Assembly: GCF_025263265.1 (NCBI RefSeq)
Contig: NZ_CP079869.1
Location: 1,054,001-1,118,000 of the forward strand
DNA: 64,000 bases
Origin: Mycobacterium sp. SMC-4
GTDB taxonomy: Bacteria > Actinomycetota > Actinomycetes > Mycobacteriales > Mycobacteriaceae
Direction: 5' to 3'
Shown: one piece after another, positions 49,464 through 57,752 of the stretch
How positions within the stretch are numbered: the first letter of the stretch is position 1
Layout of the letters: each line of letters begins with the position of its first letter
Notes under the pieces: generated by a model
Told to the model about the DNA's origin: nothing
The model's database searches: none
Seen by the model: the letters and a program-made list of their open reading frames with translations, nothing else
Position numbers and translations under genes: made by a program

Positions 49464-50429
49464 GTGCGTACAAGCCAGCGGTCAACGACTCGTCGTCGAC
49501 TACCGAGATCCTCGACGTCGAGTCAGAAGTTCGCGATATGCCTGGCATTCGTGGTGTTAGTCGCGGTGGTTGCGATATACGGAATCTCGCAGCGGCCTTC
49601 AGGCGGTTCTGGCTCGTCCGCGCAAGCGGCGCCCGCGGTCGTCAGTGGTGAACCTCTGCCGCCGGCTGTGACGGTTTCGGATGCCCCGTTGCCGCCCGCC
49701 GACGACGACATTTTGGCCGCGTCGTTCGATTCGCTCAGCAGCGACCTGGCTGCAGACATCGGTCTGGCTTACGTCTCTTTGGATCAGCCCGATCAGGCGA
49801 CGGCACTTGGTTCGTGGTCCAGTGGTCCCGCCTGGTCGACCATCAAAGTTCCATTGGCGCTGGCGTTCTTGCAGGAACCGGGCAACGAGGTTGACTGGTC
49901 GGTGCGAGCGGCCATCACAGCGTCCGACAACGCTGCGGCGCAATCGATCTGGGACCAGCTCGGGGGTGGTTCGGCGGCGGCGCAGAGGGTGCAGGATGTC
50001 TTGGCTGCGGCTGGCGATCGAACTACCGCAGTTCCGAGTGAGGTGCGCCGACCCGGATATTCCATATTTGGCCAGACCAATTGGGCGCTGTCCAAACAGG
50101 CTCAGTTCTTGGCTCACGCGGCCTGCGATCCGCGCTCAGCTCCGGTGACGAATCTGATGGGACAGATTGTGCCCGGGCAAGACTGGGGGTTTGGCCGGGT
50201 CGCGGGCGCCCATTTTAAGGGTGGGTGGGGCCCGGGAACAGATGGGCTCTACCTGGTCAGACAGTTCGGCGTGGTGCCGACGCCGACCGGCCAGATTGCT
50301 GTGGCGGTTGCCGCCGTCGCTGATGCAGGCACCTTCGATAGCGGAACTGCGGTCCTCGATCGTGTCGCCGCATGGCTGCAGGCCAATCTCGATGTAATGG
50401 GCGGGGGCGCCTGCCCGACTGGGTCATAG
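49464..50429 (+). CDS. membrane-anchored beta-lactamase-fold serine hydrolase
   Basis: The 321-residue product has a short basic N-region, one transmembrane helix (FAICLAFVVLVAVVAIYGI), a Pro-rich linker and an exported domain with the class A-like triad: STIK (SxxK nucleophile motif), ASDNAAAQS (SDN motif) and FKGGWG (KTG-like). It could be a cell-wall hydrolase, carboxypeptidase or divergent beta-lactamase. GTG start with leaderless promoter. It is the first island gene after guaB3, next to a kinase relic. Confidence 0.75.
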   Translation: MRTSQRSTTRRRLPRSSTSSQKFAICLAFVVLVAVVAIYGISQRPSGGSGSSAQAAPAVVSGEPLPPAVTVSDAPLPPADDDILAASFDSLSSDLAADIGLAYVSLDQPDQATALGSWSSGPAWSTIKVPLALAFLQEPGNEVDWSVRAAITASDNAAAQSIWDQLGGGSAAAQRVQDVLAAAGDRTTAVPSEVRRPGYSIFGQTNWALSKQAQFLAHAACDPRSAPVTNLMGQIVPGQDWGFGRVAGAHFKGGWGPGTDGLYLVRQFGVVPTPTGQIAVAVAAVADAGTFDSGTAVLDRVAAWLQANLDVMGGGACPTGS

Positions 50430-50520
50430 CCGCTGCGCCGTTCACCGCCCTTTCGCCGCGGCAAGTGGCAATATTCACTTCGACGATCCGTCGAGGACAC
50501 GTGCGTCGAAAGGCCATTGG

Positions 50521-50946
50521 GTGAGCGCTTCACTAACCCGGCTGTCGTTGGCCGACGGCTCCTGGGTGGAGGTGGGTCCGGTTCTGGCCAAGGCCGGTGA
50601 GGGCACAATCTACGGGTTGGCGCACCGAGCGAAATTGGTTGCAAAGGTGTTCCACCCAGACCTCCAAAATCTGGATGAGAAGGTGGCCAAGGTCGCAGCG
50701 ATGGTCACTACGGTCCCGGCCGGCGCCGTGTAGGACGACGGGTTCGTGGTACTCGCGTGGCCACAGCAGCTGGTCTACCGCGACGGTGTGCCCGTGGGCT
50801 TTCTGATGCCACGCATCGACACCACACAGGCGGTGGAGATCCACTCCTTGAGCAATCCTTCCCACCGGGCGAATCCACTGAGGTCCGCACCCCAGTGGAC
50901 CGTCGGTGCAACTTGGGCCCACCTCGTCACCGCCGCATCGAATCTG
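50521..50946 (+). pseudogene. amber-stopped, truncated copy of the island kinase
   Basis: The frame begins GTG and encodes a close relative of the N-lobe of the intact kinase at 59536: AKAGEGTIYGLAHRAKLVAKVFHPDLQNLDEKVAKVAAM, then PAGAV followed by TAG (50731) where the intact gene has a Gln codon, then in the same frame DDGFVVLAWP and FLMPRIDTTQAVEIHSLSNPSHRANP up to residue 50946. There the similarity to the kinase stops abruptly. An in-frame stop plus loss of the C-lobe marks it as a relic. The intact catalytic lobe lies nowhere else nearby. Confidence 0.8.
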
Positions 50947-51004
50947 TACGACCCGCGGTGCTTGAGGCAATCAGCGGAACGTAGGCCGTGTGCCAGCATC
51001 ACGC

Positions 51005-51289
51005 CTAGCCGGTCCTGATGTCCCGGATCTTCGACGAGTCTCGGCCCAGCGTCTTACAGAACGCCGTCGCAGAGAGCCTCGTTCCGGTGACCTCAAGATT
51101 GGTGGGCTCTTTGCCCTTGTCGTCTTGCAACATTTTTGTGATCGCGGCGGTTTGGCCCTTGGTGTCAAGCTCGTTGAAGTCAGCGCATGTGGTGTCGCCA
51201 CCTTGATTGCCAACGCCCGAGCAGCCGGTGAGGATCGTTGCGGCGCAAAGTCCCACTGCGACCGCCCGGGCAGTGCTCGCCATTATCAT
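51005..51289 (-). CDS. small lipoprotein
   Basis: The 94-residue product starts MIMASTARAVAVGLCAA and has lipobox ILTGCSG, then a short mature domain with two Cys (TTCADF and AFCKTL) and the pattern FNELDTKGQTAAITKMLQDDKG. This resembles small helical HdeA-like mycobacterial lipoproteins. ATG at 51289 is preceded by GAGAGGAT; another ATG at 51283 is in frame. It is divergent from the VWA lipoprotein gene by 169 bp. Confidence 0.75.
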   Translation of the reverse strand: MIMASTARAVAVGLCAATILTGCSGVGNQGGDTTCADFNELDTKGQTAAITKMLQDDKGKEPTNLEVTGTRLSATAFCKTLGRDSSKIRDIRTG

Positions 51290-51446
51290 TGCGATCCTCT
51301 CGCTTCCGTGAATAGTGAATTGACTTGGCAGAGGGAACATTACATACGAGTCGTGGTGAGCACGAGGTCTCTGAGGAAGTTCGTACGTTGGGGGGACATC
51401 GGAGGATGTCGGTCGTTCGTCCGACACGCGACGGATCCTGAACTCG

Positions 51447-51452
51447 TAGGAT
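51447..51452 (+). promoter_or_regulatory. -10 box of VWA lipoprotein gene 1 (leaderless)
   Basis: TAGGAT, six bases, then the ATG at 51459. The second VWA lipoprotein gene has the same arrangement, TACCAT-N6-ATG, though the flanking bases differ. Confidence 0.5.
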
Positions 51453-51458
51453 CTAGGG

Positions 51459-53024
51459 ATGCTTCGCCCGATCGCGTTCATTCTAGTGGCCATTGCCATG
51501 CTCGGCGCATGCAGTTCGGAACCGACTGATCAGCAGCAGGATTCAGCTTCATTCGTGCCGTCGGCATCATCGGTGCCGACGGTGTTGATCTTGGATGGCT
51601 CAGGGTCGATGACTGAAACAGACGCGCCGGGCCCTCGCATCGACGCCGCCAAGACCGCCGCGCGCGCACTGGTCGAGGCACTGCCCGATGCCTCCACCAT
51701 CGCCCTGCAAACATACGGCATCACAACGGGATCCGCTCCCGAGGACAAAGCCGACGGATGCCGCGATGTCACGCTGCTGCTCTCGTTGAGACCCCTGGAC
51801 CGCGAAGCAATGAACACCGCCATCGCATCGATCGCGCCGTCGGGGTACACGCCGATCAGCTTGGCGCTGCAGACGGCAGCCGATCAACTTCCCGCCGACG
51901 ACACGGCGCAGGCGATTGTGCTGGTTTCCGATGGCGAGGAAACCTGCGACACCCCACCCTGTGACACAGCGACACAATTGAAACAAGCCCGCCCCGGACT
52001 CACCATCTCGACTGTGGGCTTCAAAGTCGACGGTGCCGCCGCAGAGCAACTACGCTGCATCGCCGAGCTCACCGGCGGAATCTACGTCCAAGCCGCAAAC
52101 GCCGATCAACTCGCCGCCCGACTGATGGCCACCCAGAACATCGACCAAGCCAACACATCGCTGTCCTCCACAGGACTGGGCGGAATCGACCTAGGAACCC
52201 CCATCGCCGATATCCGGGCCACCCATCCCGGATTCCCGCAGGCCTCCGACACAGGCACAACAACGGTCACCTGGATCGACTGCGACTTCACCTTCATCGA
52301 CGGTGTTCTCAACGCCATCGCACCACGCAATGGCGGACGCACCATCGACGGAGTCACTCGTGGCACCGACATTCAAGTCATGGCGGACCTATACGGGGAA
52401 CCTGTTAGCGTCGACGCCGCGACGAACACCGTTATCTACCGCGCGGATGGCACCGACCGCGATTCGAAGGCAGCCTATCGGGTAAGGGTCAACGATTTCG
52501 CCGAAAGCGCCGGACGTGTGTATGGCCGAGTAGGAACGATCGTGCTGTGCCTGTGTGCACCGCAGCAGGCCGGTAGCTGGACGGATCCCGTTGTTATTGT
52601 TACCCCAGGCTCGGTCGGGTCAGCCAAGCTCGGCATGTCCCAAGTGGAGGTTGAAAGAGCCGCCGGGGTCAAATTCGTGATGCCTTGCACGCAATGTGAC
52701 GCCACGCCGACCGCTGCGCTGCCAGAAGGATTCCCGTACTACGAATACGGATATAACGGCCTCAACGTCGTGCTAGGTCCTGATGACCAGGTGGTTCAGG
52801 TGGTTCAAACCGCAGAGGGGTTCCGTCTAGGTGGCACTGTCGAGGATCTACTCCGAACGTACGGTAATAGGCTTGCGCCCTATGAGGCACTGGGGATGCA
52901 CAATGTGCGTGGTTATGTGCTTGAAGGAGACGGTGGCTATCTCCTTTTCAACACACTCAGTGGCTATCGACCCGATCAAAGTGGGAACAGGGTCTATGAA
53001 TTCAGGGTGCAGCAGAACATCTGA
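51459..53024 (+). CDS. VWA-domain lipoprotein 1
   Basis: The 521-residue product has the lipobox MLGACSS and should sit on the outer face of the membrane. A von Willebrand A domain (residues about 40-235) has the MIDAS motif DGSGSM, the Thr in SGYTP and the Asp in SDGEETCD. Then follow IDLGTPIADIRATHPGF and two beta-rich repeats that resemble small surface or SmpA-like modules (GSAKLGMSQVEVERAAG). Residues 33-300 are nearly identical to VWA lipoprotein 2; the C-terminal half is unrelated. It is convergent to the IS110 element. Confidence 0.85.
   Translation: MLRPIAFILVAIAMLGACSSEPTDQQQDSASFVPSASSVPTVLILDGSGSMTETDAPGPRIDAAKTAARALVEALPDASTIALQTYGITTGSAPEDKADGCRDVTLLLSLRPLDREAMNTAIASIAPSGYTPISLALQTAADQLPADDTAQAIVLVSDGEETCDTPPCDTATQLKQARPGLTISTVGFKVDGAAAEQLRCIAELTGGIYVQAANADQLAARLMATQNIDQANTSLSSTGLGGIDLGTPIADIRATHPGFPQASDTGTTTVTWIDCDFTFIDGVLNAIAPRNGGRTIDGVTRGTDIQVMADLYGEPVSVDAATNTVIYRADGTDRDSKAAYRVRVNDFAESAGRVYGRVGTIVLCLCAPQQAGSWTDPVVIVTPGSVGSAKLGMSQVEVERAAGVKFVMPCTQCDATPTAALPEGFPYYEYGYNGLNVVLGPDDQVVQVVQTAEGFRLGGTVEDLLRTYGNRLAPYEALGMHNVRGYVLEGDGGYLLFNTLSGYRPDQSGNRVYEFRVQQNI
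51557..52365 (+). repeat. inverted repeat, left copy (within VWA lipoprotein 1)
   Basis: Bases 51557-52205 match the reverse complement of 55904-56552 over 649 bp without any indel; I noticed only a few substitutions, such as GGTGTTG against GGTATTG. After a diverged stretch of about 50 bp, a second near-identical block (about 52253-52365) matches 55745-55857. The homology covers codons for the VWA domain and stops where the two proteins diverge. Confidence 0.9.
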
Positions 53025-53423
53025 TGTCCGGCACTTCAATCGAACGTTGGGCTGCCTCGATCATTCCCACCGAGGCCGCGGCTGGCCGGGCCGGCGCACG
53101 GGCGTACTCCTTATGTTGGGGTGGGTTTTGAGGTGAGGCCGTCGGGGTGACGGCGGCTTCGCGGTTCCGGTTGTTCAGTGACACTCAGTAGAAGTCGACT
53201 TCGGGTATTGGTGCGCTCGAACTGTGGGCGTCGTGGCCATCCCTACGGTTCCGCCGTTTTGTGGAGGCATCGTTCACCGGTATCGAATCGGTATCCCGTG
53301 GTTTGACTTGATCTGGTCGGAGTTGGGCCCAGCTAGACGGCGCCTCTCTGTGTCAAGAGCTCGGTATCGGGGTCGGTTGTAGTGTGGCTGCTGGTAGGCT
53401 CGGGAAGTGACTTGTCCGAAGCG
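53025..53423. other. 399-bp gap between VWA lipoprotein 1 and the IS110 transposase
   Basis: No gene can be supported. The sequence has a short palindrome GAAGTCGACTTC near 53196-53207. One boundary of the IS110 element, and the noncoding arm beyond its transposase stop, should lie here, but IS110 ends lack clear inverted repeats and I cannot place it exactly. Confidence 0.5.
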
Positions 53424-54536
53424 TCAGCGTGCGGGGTTTGAGCTGGCCGCGCTGGATGTTGGAGTCGCCCCCGAGTGTCCTCCCGGGCCTGCCCCCAACC
53501 TGGTGGCGTCGCGGTTCAGTTGTCGATAAACCACGTCGGAGAGGCGTCGTTTGAGGCAGCGCAACGCTTCTCGGTGGCTCTTCCCTGCGGCGCGTTTTCG
53601 TCGGTAGTAGTCCCGCCCTGGGGTATCACGGGCTATCTGGGTGATGGCCATCGTATGCAGGCAGCAGTTGAGCTGACGGTCACCAGCGCGGGAGAGGCGA
53701 TGCCTGGTGACGTCACCAGAGGAGGCTGCGATGGGTGCAGTGCCGGTGTAGGTGGCGAACGCGTCGGCTGAGCGGAAGCGGCGAACGGTGCCGACGCGGG
53801 CCATGATCTTGGCGGCGTTGAGGACCCCGATGCCGCTGAGCTCGGTCAGGGTGGTTCCCGACGATTCGACGGCGGCTGCGATGTCGCCGGCAGCTTTGGC
53901 GATACGCCGGTCGAGGGCGCGGATCTCGGCGACGAGGTCAACAGCCAGGCTGCGCAGCGTCTTGAGCGCGGGCTCTCGGGGTCGGACCTGGCGCAGGATG
54001 TCTGCGGCCCGGTCAGCTGTCAGACCACGCGCCGCTCCTGACGGTGTGAGGTGGGTCAGCAGCACGTGCAGCCGGTTGACGGTTTGGGTGCGCGTTTTGA
54101 CCAGGTCCTCGCGGTGTTCCACCAGGGCGCGCAGGGCGGTGATGGCAGCGTCGACCGACGCTGTGTGAAGCCGGGTGGCAGTCAGTGCCGCGATACCGAC
54201 CGAGATGGCGTCGGCCTCGTCGGTCTTGCGGCCATGCCCGGTGGAGAGCAGCCGAACTCGAGCGGCGAGTTTGGCGGGCACGTCGGTCACCTCGATGCCG
54301 TCGGTGTGCAGTCGCTGAGTCAGGGGGGCGCCCAGGCCGGCTGCGCCTTCGATGGCCCAGCCGGGGTCGCTCCAACGTTGAGCGAACCGTCGCAACCGCT
54401 GGTAGCCAGCTCGGCTGACGTCAACGCGGATGACGTCCACGGGTTGCAGCGAGCCATCGACGGCGGCCGCTGTCCACGATGCTTTGTGCGGATCGACGGC
54501 GATCACAATACGTTCGTTGTGCAATACTCCGGTCAC
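53424..54536 (-). mobile_element. IS110-family transposase gene
   Basis: The transposase has about 370 residues (GTG start at 54536; ATG at 54623 would add 29). The N-terminal DEDD RuvC-like domain reads VIAVDPHKASWTAAAVD, then AIEGAAGLGAPL and GHGRKTDEADAISVGIAAL. The C-terminal transposase 20 domain has LTELSGIGVLNAAKIMARVG, the conserved Ser region SADAFATYTGTAPIAASSGD and RQLNCCLHTMAITQIA. All visible acidic residues are intact, so it may be active. It is inserted between the two VWA lipoprotein genes. Confidence 0.9.
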
Positions 54537-54740
54537 GGGGTGGTGTTCCTCCTTGCGGTCGACGAAGAATGAGTAGCGGGAGGGCACACCAACTTTCGGC
54601 TTTGCAGGCCTCTCTTCAGCCACTCCCAGCCGGCGGCGCCGGCCCGGGACGCAAGCCGTCTAAGAGCCAACCCAGCAGGGCAGCAGGTATGAGAGCGAGC
54701 GATCCCGAACCGGCACCTAGGAAATCCGGGCTGCAGACCC
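54537..54740 (-). other. noncoding arm upstream of IS110 transposase, possible bridge-RNA locus
   Basis: Upstream of the transposase start lie about 200 bp without a supported gene. In IS110-group elements this 5' noncoding end encodes the bridge RNA that pairs with donor and target DNA. No fold was calculated. The element end is not identified, and the following segment already belongs to an older IS5-type remnant. Confidence 0.4.
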
Positions 54741-54907
54741 CGATCACCTACCGCCCATTACACAAGTTGGTATGGAAACGCAATCGCGCTGCCCTGCGGA
54801 CGGGAACTGGGACCGGGTGATGATGACGTGGTTGGTGTCTGCGGATGCCCAGGGCCGACTGGACTGGACGATGGCTATGGAGGCCACGATCAATCGGGCT
54901 CATTAAC
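54741..54907 (+). pseudogene. IS5-family transposase remnant (frameshifted)
   Basis: One frame reads ITYRPLHKLVWKRNR (near 54747-54790) and another reads ADGNWDRVMMTWLVSADAQG then RLDWTMAMEATINRAH before a stop. Together they match the N-terminal half of IS5-type transposases, which read like YGPWxTVWKRHRRW..DGTWDR....ADAxGxLDWxVSVDSTxxRAH. A frameshift between the two pieces and the loss of the rest make it a dead relic that abuts the IS110 element. Confidence 0.65.
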
Positions 54908-54961
54908 CGAGCCGCCGCCGTCCCCTTCCATGGGGGTGTGAGATCGAAGCTTGGCCTTCAC

Positions 54962-56668
54962 TCAACGGATTACGCGCTCGGTCGAAACCCATCGTCCGTC
55001 GGTAAACTGGTGCGTGACTTCGATTGTCGCGTCAGGTGGATGGCCGAGATCTGCGACCGATTCGACTGCGTGGGGGTATATCAGTTGTTCCTCGGTAATG
55101 AGGGACCCGCCATCAATTCGGACCTGATCAATTCTTCTCCCATGGGAATCGCCTCGCTCGACCGATTCACCCCCCGTGATGGTGTCACCGATGGGACCGG
55201 GAGTGTTCGGGTTCGAAAAGTCGAACACGCGAACGAACTTCAAATTTGAAGAACGCCCCGCGCAGCACATGGCGAATGTCGATCCGAAGCAATTGAATGC
55301 GACCACTGCGTCTTCGGTACCGTCTCCGTCGGCGTCGAGCCATCCGGCAAGCTCGGCGCCGCTTATTGACGCGCCACCGAACTCTCCTGACGCGGTCATC
55401 GCCTCGCCCCTTCCGTCTCTGACCGTGATAGGGACGTCGTGCTTCCAGCCGCGGGTTTCACTGCCACAGGTACCGGGAGGAAAGGTCATGTTGAGAACGG
55501 TGGCTTCGCTGACGCCAGCGGGCCGGGTGGGGCTCGTGTTTGCTTGTGGTTTGCATCGGCACAGGATGATGGAGGTGATTGTTCCGGTGAGGGTTGCGCC
55601 TGTGTCGGTGAAGCCCTCGATGGTCATCTGGTAGGCGTTGTCGGTGGTGGGGTCGGCGTCGAAAATCACTGTGGTGGTGTCTCGGTTGTCAGTGGTTGTG
55701 GATAGCGGATCTCCGTATAGTGCGGTGGCTTTGGTCACCGAGTCGCCAATGGTGACTCCGTCGATGGTGCGTCCGCCTTCGCGTGGTGCGATGGCGTTGA
55801 GGGTACCGTCGATGAAGGTGAAGTCGCAGTCGATCCAGGTGACCGTTGTTGTGCCTGAGTTGGAAGCAGCGGGGAAGTCGGGGTATCGATCCCGGATTTC
55901 GGTGATGGGGGTTCCTAGGTCGATTCCGCCTAGTCCTGTGGAGGACAGCGATGTGTTGGCTTGGTCGATGTTCTGGGTGGCCATCAGTCGGGCGGCGAGT
56001 TGATCGGCGTTTGCGGCTTGGACGTAGATTCCGCCGGTGAGCTCGGCGATGCAGCGTAGTTGCTCTGCGGCGGCACCGTCGACTTTGAAGCCCACAGTCG
56101 AGATGGTGAGTCCGGGGCGGGCTTGTTTCAATTGTGTCGCTGTGTCACAGGGTGGGGTGTCGCAGGTTTCCTCGCCATCGGAAACCAGCACAATCGCCTG
56201 CGCCGTGTCGTCGGCGGGAAGTTGATCGGCTGCCGTCTGCAGCGCCAAGCTGATCGGCGTGTACCCCGACGGCGCGATCGATGCGATGGCGGTGTTCATT
56301 GCTTCGCGGTCCAGGGGTCTCAACGAGAGCAGCAGCGTGACATCGCGGCATCCGTCGGCTTTGTCCTCGGGAGCGGATCCCGTTGTGATGCCGTATGTTT
56401 GCAGGGCGATGGTGGAGGTATCGGGCAGTGCCTCGACGAGTGCGCGCGCGGCGGTCTTGGCGGCGTCGATGCGAGGGCCCGGCGCGTCTGTTTCAGTCAT
56501 CGACCCTGAGCCATCCAAGATCAATACCGTCGGCACCGATGATGCCGACGGCGCTCCAGGCGTCCCGATAGTCGACGGGGCCGGCGAGAAACCGGTCAAG
56601 CGATCGGATGTGCAGCTCACCAGCAAGATGGCACAGCAAACCAGAGCTAAAACCCGCAGCCGCTTCAT
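54962..56668 (-). CDS. VWA-domain lipoprotein 2
   Basis: The 568-residue product starts MKRLRVLALVCCAILLVSCTS, with the lipobox LLVSC. Its VWA domain (MIDAS DGSGSM, SGYTP, SDGEETCD) is essentially identical to that of lipoprotein 1. The C-terminal part is different: it has TRPAGVSEATVLNMTFPPGTCG, an EF-hand-like DADGDGTEDAVVAFNCFG that could bind calcium, and several Cys. The gene is oriented against lipoprotein 1 with the IS110 element between them. It is divergent from the DUF4190-type gene. Confidence 0.85.
   Translation of the reverse strand: MKRLRVLALVCCAILLVSCTSDRLTGFSPAPSTIGTPGAPSASSVPTVLILDGSGSMTETDAPGPRIDAAKTAARALVEALPDTSTIALQTYGITTGSAPEDKADGCRDVTLLLSLRPLDREAMNTAIASIAPSGYTPISLALQTAADQLPADDTAQAIVLVSDGEETCDTPPCDTATQLKQARPGLTISTVGFKVDGAAAEQLRCIAELTGGIYVQAANADQLAARLMATQNIDQANTSLSSTGLGGIDLGTPITEIRDRYPDFPAASNSGTTTVTWIDCDFTFIDGTLNAIAPREGGRTIDGVTIGDSVTKATALYGDPLSTTTDNRDTTTVIFDADPTTDNAYQMTIEGFTDTGATLTGTITSIILCRCKPQANTSPTRPAGVSEATVLNMTFPPGTCGSETRGWKHDVPITVRDGRGEAMTASGEFGGASISGAELAGWLDADGDGTEDAVVAFNCFGSTFAMCCAGRSSNLKFVRVFDFSNPNTPGPIGDTITGGESVERGDSHGRRIDQVRIDGGSLITEEQLIYPHAVESVADLGHPPDATIEVTHQFTDGRWVSTERVIR
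55745..56552 (-). repeat. inverted repeat, right copy (within VWA lipoprotein 2)
   Basis: The reverse complement of the left copy at 51557-52365. The 649-bp main block (55904-56552) is colinear without gaps. Because the two copies point at each other, homologous recombination would invert the roughly 3.5 kb between them. Confidence 0.9.
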
Positions 56669-56674
56669 GCACGG

Positions 56675-56680
56675 ATGGTA
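56675..56680 (-). promoter_or_regulatory. -10 box of VWA lipoprotein gene 2 (leaderless)
   Basis: TACCAT on the minus strand, six bases, then the ATG at 56668. The same spacing as at VWA lipoprotein gene 1, so both proteins may be made from leaderless messages. Confidence 0.5.
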
Positions 56681-56861
56681 TCGGGGCCCGACTCCTTCAT
56701 CAGGGTGGTTGATGGAGAGACCTGGCTCGGATTCGACGTGAGAGGGCTCGCCCGACGGGGGTCAGGGTTTAGGCTATGACCCTGCGGCGCGTGCGCCGAC
56801 ACGGTCTCCAATTCCGTTCAGCGGTTGCCGTCGACTTTCAGACAGACAGGGGTGATGGCCG

Positions 56862-57410
56862 ATGGATGAATCACCTGGCAGCCCGGGGCCGCGCCTTCCG
56901 CCGAGCAGGTTCGGAGCCGGTTACACCGTTGGTGACGGTGTGGGCGAGCCCGTGCCGACATACGACTATCCGATGTACTACCCGCCCCCTGCTTCCGAAC
57001 CGCCTGCCGCGGTCCACTACCCGGCACCCGAACCCCCAGCCCCGGCGCACTACCCGCCCGCGCCGACGCAGTATCCGGCGATGGTGATGCCCGTGGGCTA
57101 CGTGCCGGTGGTCAAGACCAACGGCATGGCCATCGCCGCCCTGGTCTGCGCGCTCGTGCTGGCGCCCTTGGGAATCGTGTTCGGCCACATCGCACTGTCA
57201 CAGATCAAGCGCACTGGTGAGGATGGCCGCGGCCTGGCCATTGCCGGCCTGGTCATCGGATACATCTTCACCGGAATCGTGGTTCTCTATTTCGTCGTCG
57301 TCTTGATTTTCATCGGTTGGCTGAGCTCTGTTGTCAACGACTCAAACTATTACGACGGTACGTACTACTCGATGGCTACGATTGTGATCGGCCTCGGCTT
57401 GTCTCGCTGA
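56862..57410 (+). CDS. DUF4190-type membrane protein with PPSxFGxG tag
   Basis: The 182-residue product has a cytosolic N-terminal part with LPPSRFGAGYTVGDGVG, a Pro/Tyr-rich linker (residues 30-80) and two transmembrane helices of the DUF4190 kind (GMAIAALVCALVLAPLGIVFG and GLAIAGLVIGYIFTG). The motif PPSxFGxG recurs at the start of two other proteins of this island. The ATG is preceded by an AGGGGTGATGG site. Probably a membrane partner of the triad downstream; function unknown. Confidence 0.75.
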   Translation: MDESPGSPGPRLPPSRFGAGYTVGDGVGEPVPTYDYPMYYPPPASEPPAAVHYPAPEPPAPAHYPPAPTQYPAMVMPVGYVPVVKTNGMAIAALVCALVLAPLGIVFGHIALSQIKRTGEDGRGLAIAGLVIGYIFTGIVVLYFVVVLIFIGWLSSVVNDSNYYDGTYYSMATIVIGLGLSR

Positions 57411-57731
57411 CCGCGACTGTTGCGACGGGGTCCTGCCTGGTCAAAGGTGCACGTCGGTACCGTGAACCCATGCTCCTGAGGCCCGCCGGCCGGTGGAGAC
57501 CCGGCGACTGGATCGAGTGGCCGGCCTTCATTTCCCGCGCCGGTGTCACTTGCGTTCTTCCTGGAGCCACAATGGGCCAAGTAAGCAGTTCTTTGCCGCG
57601 TGTCGCGCGAGTGGCGGTGTCAGTTCGGTCGCGTTATCGGTCGGCAAAGTTTAGACACCGCCACCTGATGGAGTTAGTGTCGTACGATCAGCCGACAGTT
57701 TGACAGCGACATTTCGTGGCAAAATCCCAAT
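57411..57731. other. 321-bp gap upstream of the VWA-PP2C-kinase triad
   Basis: No gene is supported. The gap ends with a TTTGACAGCG box near 57699 and AT-richer sequence GGCAAAATCCCAATTTG, the likely promoter of the triad; the -10 is not clear. The rest shows no obvious inverted repeats. Confidence 0.45.
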
Positions 57732-57752
57732 TTGCTGATCATCGGAGCGTCG

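Noticed and set aside
53025..53423. Small ORFs in the gap beside IS110
   Set aside because: Short Arg-rich frames on both strands with no ribosome site or domain; not supported as genes.
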